Shown: positions 1 to 5,897 of the stretch, in pieces
How the letters are laid out: each line of letters begins with the position of its first letter
How positions within the stretch are numbered: the first letter of the stretch is position 1
Assembly: GCA_023261465.1 (NCBI GenBank)
Contig: JAHFOW010000089.1
Location: forward strand, 1-11,442
Direction: 5' to 3'
DNA from: Planctomycetota bacterium
GTDB lineage: Bacteria; Planctomycetota; Brocadiia; Brocadiales; Brocadiaceae
DNA length: 11,442 nucleotides
The notes under the pieces: generated by a model
What the model was told of the DNA's origin: nothing
Database searches by the model: none
The model's input: only the letters and a program-made list of their open reading frames with translations
Made by a program: the position numbers and the translations under genes

Positions 1-955
1 ATTGAACGAAATCACCGCCATTACCAATTATAATAGGAGATCCCCATGTGGCTCCTCCATCCAGTGACCTGACAAGTTCGATGGCTGCGGTGGTTGCCGT
101 AAAATGAGTATAAACTACATAAACTTTATCAGTAGCGTTATTGGCGCCGCTTTTTACATCCATCTCCGGTTTATCCAGGAAGTCTGCAGTTGCATCTGCC
201 GATGATGCTGCTACGGATGTTGGAAATGTATTTCCACCATCTATGGATTTAAATACTAAAATATTGCTGAAATTGGGTTTGGATGGCATTGTATCAAATC
301 CCAGGGTTGCTTGATAAAATGTTGTGCTTCTTGCTGCCCTGCATACAGGGTCGCCTAAACAATCGCGATTCGTTACACCGGCCGGTGTTGCAGCAGCCAG
401 TATTCCCTTATCGGTAAATGCAGGCGATGCAGCATTGGCATTTACAGAGCGAGCCCAACCGTCAAAGCTAAAGTTTCCACTCGGGAGGGGATTGACGTTT
501 GTTGAGAGCAAACTTCCTGAGTCGTTAAATCCTACCACAGCGTTGGTATCAAACCATGCAACACTGGTTTCGCTCTGAGTTACCCCCGCAAAATTGCTCA
601 GGTTATCCTGTGCTGGATTACTTCCATTAACCGGGGCTAATGCGCTCTCAATTTCATTCATTTGATCATTTAGTTGATCATTAGGCAATCCCTCCCTCAT
701 GCAATTCTTCAGCTTCGGCTTTATCTCCCCCCATCGCTCACCCAGATTGACAATCATTTGAGCCCCGCTTGAAAAATACCTGGTCTTTTCTCTAAAATTC
801 GCCTTTAGCTGTTTTCCATAGTTGGCGATTTGTTCTGCATGATTCAAACGGGCTGCAACACTATCCTGCGCCCAGACAGATGAAATCCCCAACAGGCCAA
901 CAACGCATGGTACGCCAAGCATAATCATTATTATTGACTTTGCTTTGCTTAACAT
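1..955 (-). CDS. Secreted BNR/Asp-box propeller protein (paralogue A), C-terminus outside the window
   Basis: Reading the minus strand from the ATG at 953-955 gives 318 open codons up to the window edge, so the C-terminal part is missing. A strong AAGGAG lies 8 bases upstream of the ATG. Residues 1-29 form a Sec signal peptide ending SSVWA before Q30. Two Asp-boxes (S-x-D-x-G-x-T-W/F) are visible at about 237-244 and 297-304; these turns mark blades of sialidase-like beta-propellers. The protein aligns along its whole visible length with the divergent neighbour at 1779-3551, for example SSGAQ..V..G.RW...KP.LK, then TQSET.VAW and GFNDSGS, then GDPV. No sialidase F/Y-R-I-P motif is seen, so sialic acid cleavage is not supported. 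The likely role is a periplasmic, surface or secreted binding protein. Family placement is firm, function unknown. Confidence 0.85.
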   Translation of the reverse strand, partial: MLSKAKSIIMIMLGVPCVVGLLGISSVWAQDSVAARLNHAEQIANYGKQLKANFREKTRYFSSGAQMIVNLGERWGEIKPKLKNCMREGLPNDQLNDQMNEIESALAPVNGSNPAQDNLSNFAGVTQSETSVAWFDTNAVVGFNDSGSLLSTNVNPLPSGNFSFDGWARSVNANAASPAFTDKGILAAATPAGVTNRDCLGDPVCRAARSTTFYQATLGFDTMPSKPNFSNILVFKSIDGGNTFPTSVAASSADATADFLDKPEMDVKSGANNATDKVYVVYTHFTATTAAIELVRSLDGGATWGSPIIIGNGGDFVQ

Positions 956-992
956 ATACCCATCTCCTTCATATAATCCTCATCCAAACAAG

Positions 993-1008
993 GTCAACAC
1001 TTGTTGAC
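993..1008. promoter_or_regulatory. Operator-like inverted repeat upstream of paralogue A
   Basis: GTCAAC and GTTGAC are perfect 6-base arms around a 4-base ACTT centre, about 40 bases upstream of the left-hand gene's ATG. Size and placement suit a dimeric regulator site. A TTGACC in the same segment, read on the minus strand, could also be part of a -35 box, but no convincing -10 box leaves room for the ribosome binding site. Confidence 0.3.
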
Positions 1009-1062
1009 AACTTAAGTCCACAAATCCCACAATCTTTGCTAACATTCAAAACCACTATATCC

Positions 1063-1078
1063 ACTTTAACATTAAAGT
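1063..1078. promoter_or_regulatory. Second operator-like palindrome upstream of paralogue A
   Basis: Perfect 7-base arms ACTTTAA and TTAAAGT are separated by CA, about 110 bases upstream of the left-hand start. It lies 55 bases from the other inverted repeat. It could be a regulator site. In such AT-rich DNA chance is also possible. Confidence 0.25.
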
Positions 1079-1213
1079 TGCTGGGATTGATAAAAATTTT
1101 CTTTCAATTCATGCTATTACGAATAAGCAAAATAGCGGTATTTTGAAAATCCTCTTTTAAACAAATTAGTGAATTGACTAACAAACAAAGTGCCAAATAA
1201 AAATAACGGGTGT

Positions 1214-1269
1214 AATACTTATTGATCATTGTATTAAATAGCATTTTAAATAACAATATGATAAGTATT
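1214..1269. repeat. Long imperfect AT-rich palindrome
   Basis: The outer arms AATACTTAT (1214-1222) and ATAAGTATT (1261-1269) are perfect complements. Inside them ATTGTATTAAA faces TTTAAATAACAAT with small bulges, around a GC centre near 1241. The whole could extrude as a hairpin or cruciform about midway between the two divergent genes. Function is unknown. Confidence 0.45.
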
Positions 1270-1586
1270 TATGTATTGGATGTGTTTTTTTAAATATTTA
1301 GCGAAGCGATGTTATAGTTGCATATAAAAAGGGAAATCTGTCAAATTTACACATCAATAATCTCAATTGTTGGATTAAAAAATCTATTCATTTAGATTCC
1401 CACGTTTGGACCAATTCAATTTCAAACTAATATTTACTGCTATTTACTGCTAATTTCTATAACTTTCTAACGACTCCATAGCACACAAAAGCCACAATCA
1501 AATAAAAACTTAAAGAAACAACAGGTAATACTCACTAAACAAAAAATATACTAACTACTCAATGAGAAATTATACACACCCAAACT

Positions 1587-1606
1587 CGCAAATGCTTCGC
1601 CCCTAC
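1587..1606. repeat. GC-rich patch resembling one arm of a dispersed palindrome
   Basis: An abruptly GC-richer stretch in AT-rich surroundings contains GCAAATGCTTCGCCCCTAC. From memory this matches one arm of a dispersed palindromic repeat (GTAGGGGCGAAGC...) found between genes in several bacteria. The matching arm is not present next to it here, so this would be a half-copy or remnant. Confidence 0.35.
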
Positions 1607-1692
1607 CGCTGCACGGCAAACATCGATATTATTGGGATTTTTCAAAATACTAAATTGTTACATTCGTGGAAGATTGAACCTGAGAAAAAATA

Positions 1693-1722
1693 TGGACAAA
1701 GAATGGCATAAAAGATTATAAT
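1693..1722 (+). promoter_or_regulatory. Candidate sigma70-type promoter for paralogue B
   Basis: TGGACA (1693-1698), an 18-base spacer, then a consensus TATAAT (1717-1722). Transcription would start near 1729, giving a leader of about 50 bases before the ATG at 1779. The -10 is a perfect match and the -35 differs from TTGACA at one position. In such AT-rich DNA a chance TATAAT is not rare, so this is a good but unproven candidate. Confidence 0.5.
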
Positions 1723-1778
1723 ATTTAACCATAGAATTATTAATTTAATAAACCGTTTGAATAAAAATGAGGTACAAT

Positions 1779-3551
1779 ATGTTAAGAAAAGTTATAACCG
1801 TCGTGACATGTGTGGCCGGTCTTTTCTGCGTCCACCCTGTATGGGCGCAACCTACCCCGGAAGAAACTTTGAACCATTTGGAGTCGATAGCCGAGTTTGG
1901 AAAATCATTGAAAAATCAATTGGGGGAAAGGGCGAATTTACTTTCTTCCGGCGCACAAAATATCGTCTCGTTTGGCGACCGGTGGAATACGCTTAAACCA
2001 ATGTTAAAAAGGGCTGTAGAGCGGAGGAAATTCTCCACAAACAACAATGAATTGGAAATACAGGAAAAAGCATTAGCCCCTAAATCAGGGAGCGACCCTT
2101 TAGCAAAATCGGACTTTTTCACTCGCTTAGGCGGTAGCACACAGAGTGAGACCACCGTGGCATGGTGTGGTAATAATGCTGCAATAGGTTTTAACGATTC
2201 TGGTTCTGCTGCCGCAACATTACTCCCCTTTATTGATACTAGTCTGCCGCCAAGTCCAAGTAAAAGTGGAAGTTTAAGCTTTAACGGCTGGTCAATATCA
2301 ACCAATGCAGGTGTATCCTTTAAAGATAAGGGCGTTCTTGTAGCCGATCCGTTACCCAGCAGTAGTAATGTTAAGTTTCGGGATCTGGGCGGTGACCCTG
2401 TTATAAGGTGCGCCAACGAAACAACGTTCTATTATTCGAGCCTTGCTGTAGATACGATTGATATCAAAGCATCAAAAGCAGTACAGAAGATTAAGAGTGG
2501 CATATCTGTTTCAAAATCAACCGATGGCGGTAATACATGGGGAGGCGCCGTGATGGCAGTCTCTAAGGACCAGGGTACCGATGCAAATCCCATGCATTTT
2601 CTTGACAAAGACTGGATGGCGGTAGTGCCTGGTTCATCATTAGCGGCTGCCGCAAAAGATACTATCTATATCACCTATACAGATTTTGATTTTACCGTTG
2701 CATCAGGTAGAACAGCAATAGAATTTGTAAAATCAACTGATGGTGGCGTCACATGGTCATCAACGCCCGTAGTAATTGACGAGGTAACCGGCAGTGATAA
2801 ATCACTCCAGGGGTCGCAAGTGGCCGTGGGACCTACGGGTGAAATTTATGTTGCATGGGAATCTTACGTCTTTACTCAAAGTGGTATAGCCGTAACTATA
2901 AAAATTAGTAAATCGACAAATGGTGGAACAAGTTTTTCCACCCCAAAGAAAGTTGCAAACCTTATGCCTGCGGGAAATGGTGATGTGTTTCAGGGAATAC
3001 TCCGTAACGGTCTCTACCTCCAGGGTCTAGTAGTGGACACCACGTCAAAACCCACAAAAGGCAATATCTACATAAGTTTCCATAGCGGCGGCAAAAATAG
3101 TCAAAACGATGTTTTAGGCGTTGACGGAAAATATCATTTTACCGATGCCTTCTTTTGTAAATCGGAAAATGGAGGCAATACGTGGTCTAAACCTGTGCTG
3201 GTAAACGCTCCTACAAAGACAAAGGTCGACCATTTCTTTCCGGCTATGGCACAGGATAAAACAGGAGATATTTGTATACTTTACTATGGAAGGAATGATT
3301 CCCGTAACTTCCTCATAGATGTATTCGTTGCTTCATCTTCAGATGCCGGGAAAACATGGAAAAATACTAAAGTCTCCAACAAAAGTTTTGCGCCCGTTAC
3401 CGGATGGAATGATGTCTTTGTTAAAGACTCCTACATGGGTGACTACCTTGGAATAGCCGCAGATACATCAAAAACAAATGATGGGTGCATTTCCGCATGG
3501 GGTGACAACATCCGTGGAGATGCAAATATTCTAACAACCAAGACGCAATAA
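1779..3551 (+). CDS. Secreted BNR/Asp-box beta-propeller protein (paralogue B)
   Basis: A 590-residue secreted protein. The ATG at 1779 is preferred over the in-frame ATG at 1767. GAGG sits 6 bases before it, and the resulting start (MLRK) matches the paralogue's start (MLSK). The signal peptide ends PVWA before Q24. An N-terminal module (about 24-150) is shared only with the paralogue. Five Asp-boxes follow at about 247-254, 319-326, 379-386, 462-469 and 520-527, spaced 58-83 residues, as expected for blades of a sialidase-type propeller. GDP followed by TTFYYSSLA resembles the first strand seen in many BNR proteins. No R-I-P motif and no clear catalytic triad are seen, so the product should not be called a sialidase. 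A role in binding glycan or protein outside the inner membrane is plausible but inferred. Confidence 0.9.
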   Translation: MLRKVITVVTCVAGLFCVHPVWAQPTPEETLNHLESIAEFGKSLKNQLGERANLLSSGAQNIVSFGDRWNTLKPMLKRAVERRKFSTNNNELEIQEKALAPKSGSDPLAKSDFFTRLGGSTQSETTVAWCGNNAAIGFNDSGSAAATLLPFIDTSLPPSPSKSGSLSFNGWSISTNAGVSFKDKGVLVADPLPSSSNVKFRDLGGDPVIRCANETTFYYSSLAVDTIDIKASKAVQKIKSGISVSKSTDGGNTWGGAVMAVSKDQGTDANPMHFLDKDWMAVVPGSSLAAAAKDTIYITYTDFDFTVASGRTAIEFVKSTDGGVTWSSTPVVIDEVTGSDKSLQGSQVAVGPTGEIYVAWESYVFTQSGIAVTIKISKSTNGGTSFSTPKKVANLMPAGNGDVFQGILRNGLYLQGLVVDTTSKPTKGNIYISFHSGGKNSQNDVLGVDGKYHFTDAFFCKSENGGNTWSKPVLVNAPTKTKVDHFFPAMAQDKTGDICILYYGRNDSRNFLIDVFVASSSDAGKTWKNTKVSNKSFAPVTGWNDVFVKDSYMGDYLGIAADTSKTNDGCISAWGDNIRGDANILTTKTQ

Positions 3552-3565
3552 TAAATCTAAAAACG

Positions 3566-3594
3566 GTGTGGCGAGGATTGTCCTCGCCACAACC
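3566..3594. repeat. GC-rich perfect hairpin (GGCGAGG family), possible terminator
   Basis: Arms GTGGCGAGGA (3568-3577) and TCCTCGCCAC (3581-3590) pair perfectly around a TTG loop; the flanking GG and CC can extend the stem with one bulge. It lies 16 bases after the BNR gene's stop. The bases after it are C/T-rich (CTTCTTCTTTT), not a clean T-run, so a terminator is only possible. It shares the GGCGAGG...CCTCGC core with the element at 5483-5516, which suggests a dispersed palindrome. Confidence 0.6.
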
Positions 3595-3615
3595 GCTTCT
3601 TCTTTTCAGCGTTAC

Positions 3616-3629
3616 TGTAATTAATTACA
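3616..3629. promoter_or_regulatory. Perfect 14-base palindrome just upstream of the lipoprotein start
   Basis: TGTAATTAATTACA is a perfect palindrome ending 8 bases before the ATG of the lipoprotein gene, where a ribosome binding site would normally be. No Shine-Dalgarno sequence is seen there. It could be an operator for a dimeric repressor or a small hairpin affecting translation. Confidence 0.35.
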
Positions 3630-3637
3630 ATAAAACA

Positions 3638-4204
3638 ATGAAAACTTCGCTCCACATAATGATTATTTTTGTAACGCTGCCTATTGCAGCAGGATGTGCT
3701 ACAACAAAGCGGCAAGACAGTAAATCGGCTTCCAGCGCTCAGGCTATTTCAGAAACGCCAGTAACCATAGAACAAACACAGCCAATTACAGAAACGGAAA
3801 AGCAATCGAATGTGTTACCCGTAGGCGCCCTGAAAGCCAGACAGTGCATTATACAGGTATTACAGGAGATAGGAGAAACTGTCATTGATTCAACAGATAA
3901 TACAAACGAAATTATCACCAGATTTAAATTTGTATCTTACGATGAGCTTCAAAAAATCGCTTCCATTCCTGAACAAAAAAATAAGATTAAGTTGGAAAGA
4001 GGCGGTTACAATCTTCGTCTGCACATTTACCCCGCATCCGAAAACTCTACAGTCCTCGAAATATCCATACGAATACTTGGCAACTTAGAAACATCTCTAC
4101 CCTTATTACGTCCGTCCACATATCAACCTCTTCCATCCAGAGGAACGCTGGAACAGGAAATTTATAATGCCATTTTAAAATGCTGCCAGGAGAAAGACAA
4201 GTAA
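3638..4204 (+). CDS. Small lipoprotein of unknown function
   Basis: A 188-residue protein. An upstream in-frame GTG at 3566 would read through the GC-rich hairpin and bury the signal peptide, so the ATG at 3638 is chosen although no Shine-Dalgarno sequence precedes it. Residues 1-19 are a short basic start plus hydrophobic core, and PIAAGC gives a lipobox with C20 as the lipidated cysteine. A polar, Ser/Thr/Gln/Glu-rich linker (about 21-65) follows. The compact C-terminal domain (about 66-185) alternates helices and strands: ALKARQCIIQVLQEIG, then ITRFKFVSYDEL, then YNLRLHIYP and TVLEISIRIL. This layout recalls small envelope lipoproteins with an alpha/beta domain, such as BamC-type folds, but I do not recognise a family. 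It was probably anchored in the periplasmic face of a membrane. Confidence 0.75.
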   Translation: MKTSLHIMIIFVTLPIAAGCATTKRQDSKSASSAQAISETPVTIEQTQPITETEKQSNVLPVGALKARQCIIQVLQEIGETVIDSTDNTNEIITRFKFVSYDELQKIASIPEQKNKIKLERGGYNLRLHIYPASENSTVLEISIRILGNLETSLPLLRPSTYQPLPSRGTLEQEIYNAILKCCQEKDK

Positions 4205-4309
4205 AACTCAGCGCAGTATCATTTGCTTCTTTCTTCTCTGTCTATTGCAAATTCCTGTAACTATTTAATCAGGTAAAACTGCCAGGCACCGAGAGAATGG
4301 TGAGGTATT

Positions 4310-4344
4310 GTCATTGCGAGGGCACTAATCCAAAGCAATTTCAC
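4310..4344. repeat. Dispersed-repeat-like element (ATTGCGAGG...GCAAT type)
   Basis: GTCATTGCGAGG is followed 15 bases later by GCAAT, so ATTGC (4313-4317) and GCAAT (4335-4339) can pair. From memory this resembles the short intergenic repeat of the form ATTGCGAG...GAAGCAATCTC that is scattered in many bacterial genomes. It lies between two convergent genes, immediately before the 3' end of the methyltransferase gene. Confidence 0.4.
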
Positions 4345-4364
4345 ATTTATAAAATACCTTTTCC

Positions 4365-5390
4365 TTACGAGCATGTCAACATGACGAACTTCAAATAGGG
4401 TTCCGTGGAATGAATGCCATCTATGGGAAAATCGACACCTTGTGAAGAAACACCAATAATCTTGTAATCTTTTGATGTAAAGTTTTTTACCCCGGATAAG
4501 ACCTGGAAAAATTTCGAAAAGTTCAATTTTGCCATATTAGTTGAAAAGATAAGGATACCATCATTCCGAAGTATATTGAGGCCAATTCCAACGAGTTCCG
4601 GGATGTCTTTTTCCATGCTCAACACCCTTGTCCTGCTGGTAGAGAAGCTGGGAGGATCAATAATAATGACGTCAAATGTTCGCCCCTTTTTGTGAAATCT
4701 CCTTATCCATTCCCAAACGTCGCCTATAATAAATTCATGGGCGTTTATATCAAGTTGGTTCAATAAAAAATTCTTTTTACTCCACTCAATCGCCTTCCTC
4801 GACAAATCTATATTAGTTGTTTTAAGGGCACCACCAAGGCTTGCATAGATAGAAAAGGACGATGTATAACAAAAACAATTTAACACTTCTCTGCCAAACG
4901 AGAAAGACTCTACCGTCCTTCGGTTCTGCCGTTGGTCGAGAAACAACCCTGTTCCACCACCCTCGTCAAACGAGGCGATAAACTTTATACCATTTTCCAT
5001 AACTACAACATCACTGGGTATTTCTTTTCCCATAATGAGCCGGGTTTTAACTCCCTCATCTTTTGGACGTGATTTTTCTGTAATAGTCTCCGGTATAAAA
5101 ATTTCCTGAAGGGTACGATAAATTTCATCCTTTACATGTTTTTCGTACGTCTGAAAGTATTGTACAAGAATATGTTTGTCGTACATATCTATGGTGACTT
5201 CGGGCAGTGAATCGCCATAAGAGTTAACTAAACGGTATACGTTGGTAGTGGTATAATCGATATAATTTTTTCTGAAAGACCATGCACTGGAAATCAAGGC
5301 ATGTATATTTTCCATCAGTATTGGCCTGAATCCGGCTTTTTTATGATGAGATCGACGATAAATATTTTTGTCTTTAATATATTTTTCCAT
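4365..5390 (-). CDS. RlmK/RlmI-family SAM-dependent rRNA methyltransferase
   Basis: Likely modifies 23S rRNA with S-adenosylmethionine. From the ATG at 5390 it is 341 residues; an in-frame TTG six codons earlier (5406-5408) is an alternative start, and neither has a clear ribosome binding site. Residues about 45-75 (NVYRLVNSYGDSLPEVTID) match the small central domain of this family. GTGLFLDQRQNR (about 146-157) and VLNCFCYTSSFSIYASLGGA (169-188, SAM motif I) follow, then acidic D195, and D245-P-P-S-F catalytic motif IV. The N-terminal PUA domain of RlmI is absent or vestigial. Where RlmI has a Cys-containing motif (SCS), this protein reads ILIFSTN (279-285), like the FSNN of the RlmK half of RlmKL, an N7-guanine methyltransferase. 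Family placement is secure; the exact base modified is uncertain. Confidence 0.88.
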   Translation of the reverse strand: MEKYIKDKNIYRRSHHKKAGFRPILMENIHALISSAWSFRKNYIDYTTTNVYRLVNSYGDSLPEVTIDMYDKHILVQYFQTYEKHVKDEIYRTLQEIFIPETITEKSRPKDEGVKTRLIMGKEIPSDVVVMENGIKFIASFDEGGGTGLFLDQRQNRRTVESFSFGREVLNCFCYTSSFSIYASLGGALKTTNIDLSRKAIEWSKKNFLLNQLDINAHEFIIGDVWEWIRRFHKKGRTFDVIIIDPPSFSTSRTRVLSMEKDIPELVGIGLNILRNDGILIFSTNMAKLNFSKFFQVLSGVKNFTSKDYKIIGVSSQGVDFPIDGIHSTEPYLKFVMLTCS

Positions 5391-5482
5391 GCTTAAAACC
5401 AGGAACAAAATTATCCACTATTTTGTTTTATAAACTATTACTCTAATTTAATGCTAAGGAATTTCAAAGTTTGTTGTAGTTG

Positions 5483-5516
5483 CACATGGCGAGGCTAAAG
5501 CCTCGCTCTACATGTG
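5483..5516. repeat. Nested palindrome of the GGCGAGG family
   Basis: An inner perfect stem GCGAGGC/GCCTCGC (5489-5495 with 5500-5506, TAAA loop) is enclosed by outer arms CACATG (5483-5488) and CATGTG (5511-5516), with a 4-base TCTA bulge on one side. It lies between the divergent methyltransferase and zinc-ribbon genes. The GGCGAGG core is shared with the hairpin at 3566-3594, so these look like two copies of one mobile or dispersed palindromic element. Confidence 0.6.
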
Positions 5517-5575
5517 ATTGCGAAAAAGGTTGTCGCAGACCTAATTAAATTCCATTGAGGCGGAGGATAAAAAAC

Positions 5576-5830
5576 ATGATTATGAACACATTTTTTGTAT
5601 GTCCACACTGCGGTAATAATAAGAAATTTAAAATATTCACCCGTAGCTTTCAGGTAATTAAACAATCGCCGGAATTGGGGAAGCGCACGGATGAAAGCGG
5701 TTTTTTACCCAGTTTGCGGGAAAATGACAACCACATTGAGTGCCAGTTCTGTTTTAAAAAATTTGAGTATGACAATGCAGCAGCTATTGGGAAAAAATAT
5801 ATACAAACAATCCAAAGATGCATGAAATAA
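5576..5830 (+). CDS. Small two-CxxC zinc-ribbon protein
   Basis: An 84-residue protein. GGAGG at 5562-5566, 9 bases ahead, fixes the ATG at 5576 rather than the upstream in-frame TTG at 5555. C9-P-H-C12 and C56-Q-F-C59 form two CxxC knuckles 43 residues apart, suitable for binding one zinc ion in a zinc-ribbon fold. Between them is a charged, strand-like segment. After the second pair comes a short helix (NAAAIGKKYIQTIQRC). No signal peptide or membrane segment is present, so it is probably cytoplasmic. No family was recognised. Nucleic-acid binding or a protein-contact role is possible but unproven. Confidence 0.7.
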   Translation: MIMNTFFVCPHCGNNKKFKIFTRSFQVIKQSPELGKRTDESGFLPSLRENDNHIECQFCFKKFEYDNAAAIGKKYIQTIQRCMK

Positions 5831-5850
5831 AAACACTCCCCCAAACGGGC

Positions 5851-5897
5851 GTATCTCATCTTACTCAAAGGTGAGACACACCCTCCCTCTCTTTTTT
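5851..5897 (+). terminator. Probable rho-independent terminator after the zinc-ribbon gene
   Basis: TCTCATCTT (5854-5862) pairs with AAGGTGAGA (5868-5876) around an ACTCA loop, with one G-U pair. The stem extends by two pairs past one mismatch to 5851 and 5879. A pyrimidine-rich tract ending in six T (5892-5897) follows, though about 12 bases from the stem. It sits between two convergent genes and may serve the metal transporter gene from the other side as well. Confidence 0.45.

Larger units (their letters stand above)
956..1778. other. Gene-free AT-rich divergent spacer between the two BNR paralogues
   Basis: About 820 bases with frequent stops in all frames. The only short open frames are hydrophobic or low-complexity and lack ribosome binding sites. 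The spacer carries the 5' signals of both divergent genes, including a candidate promoter for the right-hand gene and two operator-like inverted repeats before the left-hand gene. It also holds a long imperfect palindrome near the middle, a tandem 10-base repeat (TATTTACTGC twice, 1431-1450) and one GC-richer patch near 1587-1620. No RNA gene was recognised. Confidence 0.7.

Noticed and set aside
324..578. 84-residue plus-strand open frame inside the left BNR gene
   Set aside because: Antisense shadow of the minus-strand BNR coding region, which is supported by its paralogue.
934..1146. 70-residue plus-strand open frame over the start of the left BNR gene
   Set aside because: Hydrophobic, low-complexity translation of AT-rich spacer, antisense to a real gene start, with no ribosome binding site.
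1431..1450. Tandem TATTTACTGC twice as a CRISPR or VNTR start
   Set aside because: Only two copies, with no spacers or further units; recorded in the spacer entry as a minor repeat.
956..1778. A hidden tRNA or structured RNA in the divergent spacer
   Set aside because: No cloverleaf, T-loop GTTCRAN pattern or extended GC-rich helix was found by eye; the hairpins seen are AT-rich and small.
1779..3551. Calling the BNR proteins sialidases/neuraminidases
   Set aside because: Asp-boxes show the fold only; no R-I-P motif or arginine triad could be identified.
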